A DNA stretch of 64,000 nt from Bordetella petrii (GTDB lineage: Bacteria; Pseudomonadota; Gammaproteobacteria; Burkholderiales; Burkholderiaceae_B). The stretch is taken from NCBI RefSeq assembly GCF_000067205.1, contig NC_010170.1, positions 558,001 through 622,000 of the forward strand, read 5' to 3'. Shown here one piece after another: positions 1 to 8,248 of this stretch. Under the pieces are notes generated by a model. It was not told the origin of the DNA and did no database searches. It saw nothing but the letters and a program-made list of their open reading frames with translations. The position numbers and the translations under genes were made by a program. Every line of letters begins with the position of its first letter. Position 1 is the first letter of the stretch.

Positions 1-994
1 GAAAATCGGCGCAGCCGAGCACGTCGTCGCGGCTGAGCATGTACTCGGCCACGATGCGGCGGGTTTCGCGTATGCCCAGCTGCGGGGCGATGTCCAGCAC
101 ATAGGCGCGCTCGAAGCCGGGCACCCGCGCGCGCAGGAACGCCAGGTAGTCGACGATCTGCCGGCGGCCTTCCAGTTCGCCGGCCGACAGCGACAGCGCG
201 TCGGTGCCGTCGGCGGCCGAGCCATCGGGATTGCTGAGCTGGGTGACGTTGACGCGCCATTCGTAATCGTGCTTTTGCGGGCGCACGATGGCGCCGCGCC
301 TCGGGAAGCGGAATTCGCCGCTGGCCTCGGCCTCGTCCATCAATTGGGGGATGATCTTCCAGGCCTCGCGGGCGCGTTCGCCGTCTACATTGCCCACCTT
401 GAACATCAAGGTGGGGTACATCATGTGACCCTGGCCGTCGCCTTTTTCGAACGGCAGGCCCGCCCATTGGGCGATATCGGCATCGCCCGAGCAATCAATG
501 AAGACGCGGCCGCGCACCGCCCGCGGGCCCGACTTGGTTTCCAGCAACAGGGCGTCCACCGCGCCGTCGGCGCCGCGCACGATGCCGGTGGCCAGCGCAT
601 GGAACAGCACCTGTGCGCCGCTGTCGCGCAGCAGGCCGTCGGCCGCGCACTTGAACGCCGACACGTCGAAGGCCTGGGCGTGGATCTTGCCCAGGATCAG
701 GTGCGGATCGTTCAGGCCATCCAGGGCGCGCATGCGGTCGAGCAATTCGTCGGCCATGCCGTGCACCACTTGGCGAATGTCGCCGTACACGTTGGCGTGC
801 AGGCCGCAGAAGTTGGAAACGCCGGCCGCCGTGCCCATGCCGCCCAGGAAGCCGTAACGTTCGGCCAACAGCACGCTGGCGCCATTGCGCGCGGCGCTGG
901 CGGCGGCCAGCAGGCCGGCGGGCCCGCCGCCCAGCACGACCACGTCGTACTCGCCGTGCACCGGGATCTGGCGCGGGGGTTCAGTAACGAACAT
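1..994 (-). CDS. FAD-dependent oxidoreductase, 3' end cut by window edge
   Basis: The protein begins at an ATG read from 994 with AAGGAG just upstream, and runs off the window at position 1 after about 331 residues. Residues 17-30 form a Rossmann dinucleotide-binding fold with the glycine motif VVLGGGPAG, followed by an acidic residue about 20 residues later (LLAERYGFLGG). The GGMGTAAG stretch and the later FIDCSGDADIAQWAG segment are typical of the FAD_oxidored family (PF12831), whose members oxidise small organic substrates. It lies 23 bp after the Bug gene in the same direction, so it is probably the last visible gene of the gentisate operon. The substrate cannot be read from the sequence. 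Confidence 0.85.
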   Translation of the reverse strand, partial: MFVTEPPRQIPVHGEYDVVVLGGGPAGLLAAASAARNGASVLLAERYGFLGGMGTAAGVSNFCGLHANVYGDIRQVVHGMADELLDRMRALDGLNDPHLILGKIHAQAFDVSAFKCAADGLLRDSGAQVLFHALATGIVRGADGAVDALLLETKSGPRAVRGRVFIDCSGDADIAQWAGLPFEKGDGQGHMMYPTLMFKVGNVDGERAREAWKIIPQLMDEAEASGEFRFPRRGAIVRPQKHDYEWRVNVTQLSNPDGSAADGTDALSLSAGELEGRRQIVDYLAFLRARVPGFERAYVLDIAPQLGIRETRRIVAEYMLSRDDVLGCADF

Positions 995-1017
995 CGATGG
1001 CTCCTTGTGTGCGTGCA

Positions 1018-2004
1018 TTACTGGGCCTTGATGCCCAACTGCCCGATCAGCGGCTTCCAGCGCCGCAGTTCGTCGTCCATGTAGGCGCGGAACTCGGCCG
1101 GCGTGTTGCCCACCGGATCCATGTACTGCGCCTGCAGGCGCTGCTGCACGGCCGGGTCGTGAATGGCCCGGATAAGCGCGTCAGACAGTTTTTTCTGCAC
1201 GTCCGCAGGCACTTTCGACGACACCACAAAACCGATCCAGGCAGACCCTTCGATGCCTTTCACGCCTACCTCGGCCAGCGTGGGAATGTCAGGCAGCAGC
1301 GCCGAGCGCTTCGACGAGGTGACGGCCAGCGCCTTCAGGCGGCCGTCTTTCACCATGGGCATGACCGCAATGGGCGGCAGCGCGGCGAATTGCGTGTCGC
1401 CGGCAATGACCGAGCTCAGCGCGGCCGGCGACGACGGGTAGGGCACATGCACTGCCTTGGCGCCGATGCGCTGCAGCATCAGCTCGACCGACAGGTGCGA
1501 CACCGTGCCGGCGCCCGGCGAGGGGAAGTTGTATTGGTCGGGGTGCTGCTTCAACGCATCGAGCAGCTGCGCGATGCTGGTGATGCCCGACTTGGCCGGC
1601 ACGACCAGCACATTGGGCTGGTGCACGGCGAGTGTCAGCGCGGACAGGTCTTTGAAGGGGTTGTAGGGCAGCTTGTCGAACAACACGGTGTTGTTGACCA
1701 GCGGGCCGGTGATCGACACCCCGAAGGTGTAGCCGTCGGGCTTGGCGTTGGCGATGGCATACGTGCCGATGTTGCCGCTGGCGCCGGGCTTGTTCTCGAC
1801 CACCACGGTTTGCCCGAGAATATTGCCGGCCTTGTCGCCGACGATGCGCGCCACCTGGTCGGGGCTGGAGCCGGGGCCGAACGGCACCACCAGCTTGAGC
1901 GGTTGCGCCGGCCAGTCGGCGGCCTGCGCCGCGGCCAAAGGCATCACGATCAGAACGGCGCTCAAGAGGCGGCGGCGCCAGCCGCTGGCGATGAAATCAT
2001 GCAT
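1018..2004 (-). CDS. Bug/TctC-family periplasmic solute-binding protein
   Basis: This 328-residue protein has a Sec signal peptide (RRR near residue 10, a hydrophobic stretch, likely cleavage after AQA about residue 28). The mature start has the Bug hallmark WPAQPLKLVVPFGPGSSPD, followed by VVENKPGASGNIG. Bug proteins bind carboxylates or aromatic acids in the periplasm and normally serve a TctAB permease, but no TctA or TctB gene is visible here. Its ATG overlaps the end of the chorismate mutase-like gene by 8 bp, so the two are translationally coupled. In this operon a gentisate-pathway aromatic acid is a plausible ligand, which is inference. Confidence 0.93.
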   Translation of the reverse strand: MHDFIASGWRRRLLSAVLIVMPLAAAQAADWPAQPLKLVVPFGPGSSPDQVARIVGDKAGNILGQTVVVENKPGASGNIGTYAIANAKPDGYTFGVSITGPLVNNTVLFDKLPYNPFKDLSALTLAVHQPNVLVVPAKSGITSIAQLLDALKQHPDQYNFPSPGAGTVSHLSVELMLQRIGAKAVHVPYPSSPAALSSVIAGDTQFAALPPIAVMPMVKDGRLKALAVTSSKRSALLPDIPTLAEVGVKGIEGSAWIGFVVSSKVPADVQKKLSDALIRAIHDPAVQQRLQAQYMDPVGNTPAEFRAYMDDELRRWKPLIGQLGIKAQ

Positions 2005-2377
2005 CAGGGTCTCCTGTGGGTGTCATTTTTGTGAAGTAGTGTTGCTCGTTGGCGATGAAGGCTGCCACCATGGCGCGGTAGGTCGCCTCGACCACCGCCT
2101 CCAGGTTCTCGAACCCCTGGTCATGGCGCCGCGCCAGCGCGCGGGCACGCTCGAAAACCTGGGCCTGGCGCGCCGGCGCGCTGACCTGGAACGCGTCGCG
2201 CTTGAAGCGGGCGGCGTCTTTCACGTACATGGCGCGCTCGGCGATCAGCCGCACGATGTCGTTGTCGAGCCGGTCGATGTGCGCTCGCACTTCGCCCAGG
2301 TTGGCGCACAGGGGGCGATAGGCCGGGTCGTCGTACTGGCGCAGCGGGCCAGCGGTGGTGTCGGGTTCTGTGGACAT
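1997..2377 (-). CDS. AroQ/PchB-like chorismate mutase domain protein
   Basis: This 126-residue single-domain helical protein matches the AroQ type II chorismate mutase fold. The segment IDRLDNDIVRLIAERAMYV followed by KDAARFK resembles both AroQ and the isochorismate-pyruvate lyase PchB; the Arg of AER and the Lys of RFK fall where substrate-binding residues lie in PchB. The start at 2377 is preceded by AAGAGAC. Chorismate mutase makes prephenate and PchB-type enzymes make salicylate from isochorismate. Neither is an expected step in a catabolic gentisate operon, where it sits between the isomerase and a Bug gene. It may instead act on a ring-cleavage or hydroxylated intermediate. The fold is clear and the reaction is not. 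Confidence 0.8.
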   Translation of the reverse strand: MSTEPDTTAGPLRQYDDPAYRPLCANLGEVRAHIDRLDNDIVRLIAERAMYVKDAARFKRDAFQVSAPARQAQVFERARALARRHDQGFENLEAVVEATYRAMVAAFIANEQHYFTKMTPTGDPDA

Positions 2378-2403
2378 GAATCGTCTCTTGCGCAGGCCGG
2401 CGT

Positions 2404-3042
2404 TCAGCCGGCGTAGTCGGGCTGGCGTTGCGGCGCAGCCGCCTGGAACGCCGGCTGCTCGCCGCAATGCGTGTAGACGCGCATGGCGTGGGGGTAGGCC
2501 GACAGGTCGCACCCCATGCGCTGCGCGTTGGCAATCTGCGGCACCAGGCAGCAGTCGGCCAGCGTCGGCGCCGCGCCGAAGCAGTACGGCCCGCTGCCGT
2601 GGCGCTGCAGCAGGGATTCCACCGTGGCCATGCCTTCGCTGATCCAATGGCGGTACCAGGCGTTTTTCTGTTCGTCGGTGGCGCCCAGCACGTCCTGCAG
2701 GTAGCGCAGGATGCGCAAGTTGTTCACCGGGTGCATGTCGCAGGCAATGGCGTACGAAAGCTCCAGCACGCGCGCGCGCTGGTCGGGATCGGCGGGGATC
2801 AGGCGCGGCTCGGGGTGCCGGGCATCCAGGTAGTCGATGATGGCCAGCGACTGCCCCAGCGCCAGGCGGCCGTCGTCCAGCAGCGGCACGTTGGCGGACG
2901 GGTTGCGCGCCACGTAATCGGCGGCGCGGTGCTCCAGTTTGCGGATGTTGACGGGCGCGTAGTCGTACGGCAAGCCCTTGAGCGCCAGCGCGATGCGCAC
3001 GCGATACGAGGTGGAACTGTTGAAGAAGCTGTGCAGTTGCAT
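2404..3042 (-). CDS. Zeta-class GST, maleylpyruvate/maleylacetoacetate isomerase
   Basis: This 212-residue protein is a zeta-class glutathione transferase. Residues 9-19 (SSTSYRVRIAL) are the zeta glutathione-binding motif, followed by a thioredoxin-like fold with NVPLLDDG and QSLAIIDYL. The C-terminal helical domain carries the N-capping-type segment CFGAAPTLADCCLVPQ. Zeta GSTs use glutathione to isomerise cis to trans double bonds. With gentisate dioxygenase and fumarylpyruvate hydrolase in the same operon, the likely reaction is maleylpyruvate to fumarylpyruvate (NagL type). A role in tyrosine breakdown is less likely because no homogentisate dioxygenase is present. Confidence 0.92.
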   Translation of the reverse strand: MQLHSFFNSSTSYRVRIALALKGLPYDYAPVNIRKLEHRAADYVARNPSANVPLLDDGRLALGQSLAIIDYLDARHPEPRLIPADPDQRARVLELSYAIACDMHPVNNLRILRYLQDVLGATDEQKNAWYRHWISEGMATVESLLQRHGSGPYCFGAAPTLADCCLVPQIANAQRMGCDLSAYPHAMRVYTHCGEQPAFQAAAPQRQPDYAG

Positions 3043-3077
3043 GAAGGTCTACTGGGGGGTGGCGGATAGAGGGGCGC

Positions 3078-4043
3078 TCAGTCGGCGCTGATGCCGGTGC
3101 GCGTGATGATGTCGTCCCAGCGCTTGGCGTCCCTGGCGACCAGCGCGCCGAACTCGGCTGGCGTGGAGGTGGCGGGCACCATGCCCTGGGCGTCGAATGC
3201 GCGGGCGGTGGCCGGATCTTGCAGAATGACGTTGATGGACTGGTTCATGCGCTGCACGATCGCCTCGGGCGTGCCGGCCGGCGCGAACAGGCCGTACCAC
3301 ATGTCCACGTCGGCGCCCTGCAACCCGGCCTCGGTCAGGGTCGGCACGTCGGGCAATTGGGGCAGCCGCCTGGGGCTGCCGGTCGCGATGACTTTCAGCT
3401 TGCCGGCCCGCACCTGCGGCAAGGCCACGTGCACCGGCAGGAACATATAGTCCAGCCGCCCGCCCAGCATGTCGGTAACGGCCCCGGCGGTGCCTTTGTA
3501 GGGCACGTGCAGCATGCTGGCGTGGGTGCGGTCCAGGAACAGCGCCATCGACAGATGGTGCGGCGTGCCCACGCCGGGCGTGCCGTAGGTGAGCTTGCCG
3601 GGCGCGGCCTGGGCGGCCTTGACCACGTCGGCCACCGTGGCGGCCGGGTTGGACGGATGCGTGACCAGCAGCAGCGAACCCCATGAGGTCTGGCCGATGG
3701 GCGCCAGGTCTTTCAGCGGGTCGAAATGCAGCTTGCCCTTGTACAGGCTGCTGTTCATGACCAGCGTGTTCACCGTGACCAGGAAGGTGTAGCCGTCGGG
3801 TTCGGCGCGCGCGGCCTTCTCGGTGCCGATGTTGCCGCTGGCGCCGGCCAGGTTCTCCACCACCACCGGCTGGCCCAGCGCCTGCGGCAGGCGGGCGGCC
3901 AGCTGGCGCGCGATCAGGTCGATGCCCGTGCCGGGCGTGAAGGGCACCACCAGCGTAATCGGCCGCTCGGGCCAGGCGGCGTGGCTGGCCGTGGCGGCCA
4001 GTGCCAGGGCCAGCGCGGCCATGGCGCGGATCAAAGTGTTCAT
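3078..4043 (-). CDS. Bug/TctC-family periplasmic solute-binding protein
   Basis: This is the second Bug protein of the operon (321 residues), with a signal peptide ending near SHA (about residue 22) and the mature signature WPERPITLVVPFTPGTGID. VVVENLAGASGNIGTEKAA is the usual second motif. It lies between the monooxygenase and isomerase genes, 35 bp before the latter. It is clearly diverged from the other Bug protein in this operon, so the pair may bind different ligands. No cognate permease is present, as is common for Bug genes in Bordetella. Confidence 0.92.
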   Translation of the reverse strand: MNTLIRAMAALALALAATASHAAWPERPITLVVPFTPGTGIDLIARQLAARLPQALGQPVVVENLAGASGNIGTEKAARAEPDGYTFLVTVNTLVMNSSLYKGKLHFDPLKDLAPIGQTSWGSLLLVTHPSNPAATVADVVKAAQAAPGKLTYGTPGVGTPHHLSMALFLDRTHASMLHVPYKGTAGAVTDMLGGRLDYMFLPVHVALPQVRAGKLKVIATGSPRRLPQLPDVPTLTEAGLQGADVDMWYGLFAPAGTPEAIVQRMNQSINVILQDPATARAFDAQGMVPATSTPAEFGALVARDAKRWDDIITRTGISAD

Positions 4044-4089
4044 GTGTCTCTCCGGGTTGTCTTATAGGTATGCGGTACGGGCGTGTTGC

Positions 4090-4124
4090 CAGGTGTCTGA
4101 CGGCCAGCGGGAGTCAGACACCTG
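4090..4124. repeat. Dispersed palindromic repeat (GGTGTCTGAC type)
   Basis: Perfect 12-bp arms (CAGGTGTCTGAC at 4090-4101, complement at 4113-4124) flank an 11-nt spacer. The unit sits in the 90-bp gap between the flavin monooxygenase gene and the following Bug gene. The same arm recurs at about 26.05, 48.65, 48.85, 58.7 and 63.9 kb. Confidence 0.85.
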
Positions 4125-4133
4125 CCGCGCCGG

Positions 4134-5393
4134 CTACAGGAACGATGCGCGCGCTTTCAGGCCGGCCGGGTCGAAGCCGGCCACCTGCTTGTAGCGGTGC
4201 GAGATGCCTTCCAGTTCTTCGCGGCTGATGACGTCTTCGATGCGCTGGTAGGGGCGGTCGCCCGAGCGTTCGTACACTTCGCGCAGGATGGCGTCGGGCG
4301 GGTTGCTGCGGTTGGTCAGCACTACGCGCGTGGTGGCCTCGACTCGCGCGCGGTCGTATTCCTGCAGGGCCGCCTCGCCCAGGCCCAGGTGCTTGAGACG
4401 CCCGGCCAGGTAGCGCGCGTCGATCACCGCCTGGCCGGCGCCGTTCGAGCCGCGCGGCACCATGGGGTGGGCGGCATCGCCCAGCAGCGTCATGCGTCCG
4501 CGGGTCCAGGTGGGCAGCGGGTCCTGGTCGACCATGGGATATTCCAGTATGGAATCGGCATTGCGGATCAGCGCCGCCACGTCCAGCCAGTCGAACTGCC
4601 AGTCGGCGAACGCCGGATAGAAGTCTTCCAGCCGGCCGGCGCGAGTCCAGTCGCGCTGGGCCGGCACGGGCGATTCGATTTCCGCCACCCAGTTCACCAA
4701 CTGGTTGCCATCGGCATCGATGGCGTCGCGGATGGGGTAGATGACCATCTTGCCGCTGGCCAGCCAGCCTGCGCGCACCATGCTGGCGCCGCTGAGAAAC
4801 GCCGGGTGGCGAGTAACGCCGCGCCACATATTCACGCCCGAATAACGCGGCGGGCCTTCGTGGGGATACAGCTGCTTGCGCACCGCCGAATGGATGCCGT
4901 CGCAGCCCACCGCGATCGCGCCCCGCACCGGCGGCAGGGCCTCGCCAGCGCCATTGACCAGATGCACTGTGACGCTGTCGGCGTCCTGGTCGACGCGCAC
5001 GCAGCGGCTGTCGGTGACCACGCTGTCGGCGCCCAGGCGCTCGCGCACGGCGGCCAGCAGCGCCATCTGCAGGTCGCCGCGATGGATGGAATATTGCGGC
5101 CAGTCGTAGCCGGCCGCCTTGCCTGCCGGTTCGCTGTAGATGAACTGGCCGTGGCGGGTAAAGAAGATGGATTCCTTGGTGTGCACGCCCACCGCGTCCA
5201 GCGCCGGCAGCAGCCCCAGCTCATCCAGCTCGCGGGCGGCGTGCGGCAGCAGGTTGATGCCCACGCCCAGCGGCCGGATCTCGGGCACGGCTTCGAATAC
5301 GCGGCAGCCGATGCCCGCCTGGTGCAGGCTCAAGGCAAGCACCAGGCCGCCCACGCCGGCCCCGATGATGACGACGTCGGTATCGGTCTTCAT
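4134..5393 (-). CDS. PhzS-like FAD-dependent aromatic monooxygenase
   Basis: This 419-residue group A flavoprotein monooxygenase has the dinucleotide motif GAGVGG at 11-16, the DG motif (CDGIHSAVR) at 164-172, and the second FAD motif GDAAHP at 305-310. Long matches to the phenazine hydroxylase PhzS are visible: EIRPLGVGIN (38-47), PQYSIHRGDLQM (99-110), NMWRGVT and LVNWV. PhzS hydroxylates with loss of carboxylate. Here, 3 bp from fumarylpyruvate hydrolase and in a gentisate operon, it probably hydroxylates an aromatic acid to give gentisate, for example 3-hydroxybenzoate or salicylate. The substrate is inferred from context only. Confidence 0.88.
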   Translation of the reverse strand: MKTDTDVVIIGAGVGGLVLALSLHQAGIGCRVFEAVPEIRPLGVGINLLPHAARELDELGLLPALDAVGVHTKESIFFTRHGQFIYSEPAGKAAGYDWPQYSIHRGDLQMALLAAVRERLGADSVVTDSRCVRVDQDADSVTVHLVNGAGEALPPVRGAIAVGCDGIHSAVRKQLYPHEGPPRYSGVNMWRGVTRHPAFLSGASMVRAGWLASGKMVIYPIRDAIDADGNQLVNWVAEIESPVPAQRDWTRAGRLEDFYPAFADWQFDWLDVAALIRNADSILEYPMVDQDPLPTWTRGRMTLLGDAAHPMVPRGSNGAGQAVIDARYLAGRLKHLGLGEAALQEYDRARVEATTRVVLTNRSNPPDAILREVYERSGDRPYQRIEDVISREELEGISHRYKQVAGFDPAGLKARASFL

Positions 5394-5396
5394 GCG

Positions 5397-6095
5397 TCAG
5401 GCCACCCGCACGCGCAGCGCGTCCAGCCCCTCGACGCCGCCTTCCATCAGGTCGCCCACCTTGACCGGACCCACCCCTTCGGGCGTGCCGGTGTAGATCA
5501 GGTCGCCGGGTTCCAGGCGGAAGTAGTTCGACAGATAGGCGATGGTTTCGGCAACCGACCAGATCAGTTTCGAGGTGTCGCTGCGCTGGCGATCCTGCCC
5601 ATTGACCTGCAGCCAGATCGCGGCGCGCGACAGGTCGCCCGCATCGGCCGCGCGGCGCAGGGGCGCGATGGGCGCGCTGTGGTCGAAGGCTTTGCCCAGT
5701 TCCCAGGGCCGCCCGGCTTCGCGCATTTTCATCTGCAGGTCGCGGCGCGTCATGTCCAGACCCACGGCATAGCCCCAGACATGCTCCAGTGCCTGTTCCA
5801 CCGGGATGCGGGCGCCGCCCTTGCCGATGGCCGCGACCAGTTCGATCTCGTAGTGGTAGTTGGCCGTCTCGGGCGGGTAGGGAATTTCCAGTGTGGCGCC
5901 GGCCTCGGCCGGCACTACTGCGTCGGCCGGCTTGCAGAAGAAGAAGGGCGGCTCGCGATCGGGGTCGAAGCCCATTTCGCGGGCATGCGCGGCATAGTTG
6001 CGGCCCACGCAGTACACGCGGCGTACGGGGTAGCGGTCCTGGCTGCCGGCGACCGGTACGGAAACCGGGGCGGCGGGGGTAAAGACATAAGACAT
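5397..6095 (-). CDS. Fumarylpyruvate hydrolase (FAH family)
   Basis: This 232-residue protein of the fumarylacetoacetate hydrolase family has N-terminal YCVGRNYAAHAREMG and the metal-binding HYEIELV segment, with Glu83 and Glu85 plus Asp114 (GLDMTRRDLQ) as likely divalent-metal ligands. The length and the FFCKPADAV motif fit the NagK-type hydrolases that split fumarylpyruvate into fumarate and pyruvate, the last gentisate-pathway step. Gentisate dioxygenase lies 36 bp upstream and the monooxygenase 3 bp downstream. Confidence 0.93.
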   Translation of the reverse strand: MSYVFTPAAPVSVPVAGSQDRYPVRRVYCVGRNYAAHAREMGFDPDREPPFFFCKPADAVVPAEAGATLEIPYPPETANYHYEIELVAAIGKGGARIPVEQALEHVWGYAVGLDMTRRDLQMKMREAGRPWELGKAFDHSAPIAPLRRAADAGDLSRAAIWLQVNGQDRQRSDTSKLIWSVAETIAYLSNYFRLEPGDLIYTGTPEGVGPVKVGDLMEGGVEGLDALRVRVA

Positions 6096-6131
6096 GAATG
6101 CGCCTTCGATAGAACGGAATGAATGAAGCGG

Positions 6132-7184
6132 TCAGCCTTCGCGCGATTCGCGCAGCAGGCCCAGCGCGGCCTGCACCGGCCGGTCGGAATAGCTGAACAG
6201 GGTGGCGTCTTCCAGCGCGCCCAGTTGCACGGGCTGCCACGAGGGAGCCACGAAAATGTCGCGCGGGCCGAACTCGAACTGCTGGTCGCCAATGCGTGCG
6301 GTGCCGCGGCCCTCGACCACGCTGTACACCGTGGAATCGGTGCTGCGGTAAGTCTTGCCCTGGAAGCCGGCGGGCAGGAATTGCATGAAGGTGGCCATGG
6401 TGGGCATGGGGTAGCCGCCCGTGGCCGGGTTCACGTAGCGCAGCTTCACGCCATCCCAGGCATCCAGTTCGCCGTGGCGGTACAACTGGTCCAGCGCTTC
6501 GCGGCTGCGTTCATAGGGGTAGTTGAAGATCGGCGACGAGCCGCTGGCCGGCTGGTAGCGCACCGGCGCCATGTTGTGGCCGAAGCGGGCGGTGCTGTCG
6601 CCCTCGGGGCGGCTGACCGGCTGCGTGGCGGCCGGGTAGTTCTCGGCAAAGCCGGCATCCAGGAAGCGCAGCAGCGGAATGTCCAGTCCGTCGAGCCAGA
6701 TCACCGGCTCGCCGCCATCGGCGGCTTCCAGGTTGCCGTGGTCGTGCCAGGTCCAGGAGGGCGTGATGATGAAATCGCCCGGGTGCATGGTGGTGCGCTC
6801 CCCATCCACGGCGGTGTAGGCGCCCTTGCCCTCGACAATGAAGCGCAGCGCCGATTGCGTGTGACGGTGGCTGGGCGCGATTTCGCCCGGCAGGATCAGC
6901 TGCAGCCCGGCATACAAGGTCTGGGTGATGCTGGCCTGACCCGCCAGCCCGGGGTTTTCCAGGATCAGCACGCGGCGCACGGCCTCTTCGGCGCTGATCA
7001 GCGTGCCCGACTCCAGAACGTCGGCGCGCACGTCGTTGTATTTCCATAGCGCCGGCAGGCAGCGCGGCGCGGGCTGGCGCGGCACCAGGTTGTGCAGCGA
7101 TTCCCACAGCGGCGCCATGTTCTTGCGGGCGATGCGGGCGTAATAGGCGGCGCGGGCGTCGGCGGAAGGGTGGCCGTCGGGCAT
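6132..7184 (-). CDS. Gentisate 1,2-dioxygenase
   Basis: This 350-residue bicupin is of the length expected for gentisate dioxygenases. The N-terminal cupin shows the Fe(II) ligand pattern His106-x-His108 in APSHRHTQSALRFIVEG and His147 in TWHDHGN. The second cupin (about 245-330) has YSVVEGRGTARIGD and DIFVAPSW but no obvious full metal triad, as usual. The enzyme opens gentisate between C1 and C2 to maleylpyruvate. It is the first gene of the minus-strand operon and is transcribed away from the LysR gene. Confidence 0.95.
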   Translation of the reverse strand: MPDGHPSADARAAYYARIARKNMAPLWESLHNLVPRQPAPRCLPALWKYNDVRADVLESGTLISAEEAVRRVLILENPGLAGQASITQTLYAGLQLILPGEIAPSHRHTQSALRFIVEGKGAYTAVDGERTTMHPGDFIITPSWTWHDHGNLEAADGGEPVIWLDGLDIPLLRFLDAGFAENYPAATQPVSRPEGDSTARFGHNMAPVRYQPASGSSPIFNYPYERSREALDQLYRHGELDAWDGVKLRYVNPATGGYPMPTMATFMQFLPAGFQGKTYRSTDSTVYSVVEGRGTARIGDQQFEFGPRDIFVAPSWQPVQLGALEDATLFSYSDRPVQAALGLLRESREG

Positions 7185-7318
7185 GATTGTCTCCGGTTCG
7201 GGCGGGCCTGGCGGCCAGCCGTTGGCATCTTGTTTTGGCCATTATGACTGTGCCAGCCATGTCAAAAAAAATGAAATAAACTTATTATTCATACATAAAA
7301 CAATATGACGGGAGGCTC
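7185..7318. promoter_or_regulatory. Divergent control region between gentisate operon and lysR
   Basis: This 134-bp gap separates gentisate dioxygenase (minus) from the LysR gene (plus). It holds an AT-rich island at about 7264-7305 in otherwise GC-rich sequence. Inside it ATGAA (7271-7275) and TTCAT (7288-7292) form an inverted repeat, the kind of partial dyad LysR proteins bind. A perfect TTGACA reads toward the dioxygenase at 7265-7260, but no good -10 follows at normal spacing, which would fit an activator-dependent promoter. GGGAGG at 7310-7315 is the lysR ribosome binding site. Confidence 0.6.
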
Positions 7319-8248
7319 ATGGACTGGACCCATCGGCTGCGCCTGCGCAATCTGAAGATGCTGCTCAGCCTGGCGCAGACCCGCAACATCAGCCATTCGG
7401 CGGCTATGCTGAACACCACCCAACCGGGCCTGTCCAAGTGGCTGAAAGATCTCGAAGAAGACATCGGCCTGCCGCTGTTCGAGCGCCATGCGCGCGGGCT
7501 GCGGCCCACGCCCTACGGCGAAGCCCTGATCGCGCACGCCCAGCGCATCGACGCCCAGCTTGACCGCGCCAGCGGCGACATGGCCGCGCTGCGCGAGGGC
7601 GGGGGCGGCCGGGTGGTCATTGGCGCTTCCGGCGCATCGGCCTCCGATACCGTGCCGCTGGCGGTGCTGCGCCTGTTCGAGCGCATGCCGCAGGCGCGCG
7701 TCAAGCTCGTCGAAGGCACCACCGACCGCCTGCTGGCCCAGCTGGCGCAAGGCGACCTGGACATCGTCGTGGGCCGCTACGCGCCCGAACACCACGACCC
7801 CGCCGTGCAGTCCGAGGCCCTGTACCTCGAACCCGTACACCTGGTGGCGCGCCCGCGCCACCCGCTGTTTACCAAGACCCAGGTGCAGTGGCCCGACGTG
7901 CAGGCGTACCGCTGGATTCTGTGGCCCAAGGGCACGCCTATCCGCAACGCGCTGGACACCGCGCTCGAAGCCGTGGGCCTGTCGGCCCCGGCCGACGCGG
8001 TGGAGTCCAACTCGGTGACCGTGAACCTTACCCTGATCAACAACAGCGACCTGATCGGCGTGGCATCGCACCGCGCCGCCCTGCGCTTTTCGCACATGAA
8101 CGCCATGCGCATTGTGCCGCTGCGCCTGTCGGGCTTTGGCTCCGTCGCCATGTACTGGCGCCGCGAAACCTTCCTGCCTGCCGCCGTGGAAGCCGCCATG
8201 GCCTGCCTGCGCCAGGCGGTAGCCGACCACGCCCCCGCCCCCCGTTGA
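7319..8248 (+). CDS. LysR-family transcriptional regulator of the gentisate operon
   Basis: This 309-residue protein has an N-terminal winged helix-turn-helix at about 5-65 (LRNLKMLLSLAQTRNISHSA, then LNTTQPGLSKWLKDLEEDIG) and a periplasmic-binding-like effector domain at about 95-300. The strong Shine-Dalgarno sits 3 nt from the ATG. Its divergent position makes it the likely regulator of the gentisate genes, with a pathway aromatic acid as probable inducer. Confidence 0.92.
   Translation: MDWTHRLRLRNLKMLLSLAQTRNISHSAAMLNTTQPGLSKWLKDLEEDIGLPLFERHARGLRPTPYGEALIAHAQRIDAQLDRASGDMAALREGGGGRVVIGASGASASDTVPLAVLRLFERMPQARVKLVEGTTDRLLAQLAQGDLDIVVGRYAPEHHDPAVQSEALYLEPVHLVARPRHPLFTKTQVQWPDVQAYRWILWPKGTPIRNALDTALEAVGLSAPADAVESNSVTVNLTLINNSDLIGVASHRAALRFSHMNAMRIVPLRLSGFGSVAMYWRRETFLPAAVEAAMACLRQAVADHAPAPR

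Noticed and set aside
269..8230. Long antisense frames rich in Arg, Ala and Gly opposite most genes
   Set aside because: High GC content keeps complementary frames open; these have no recognisable domain and sit exactly opposite well-supported genes.
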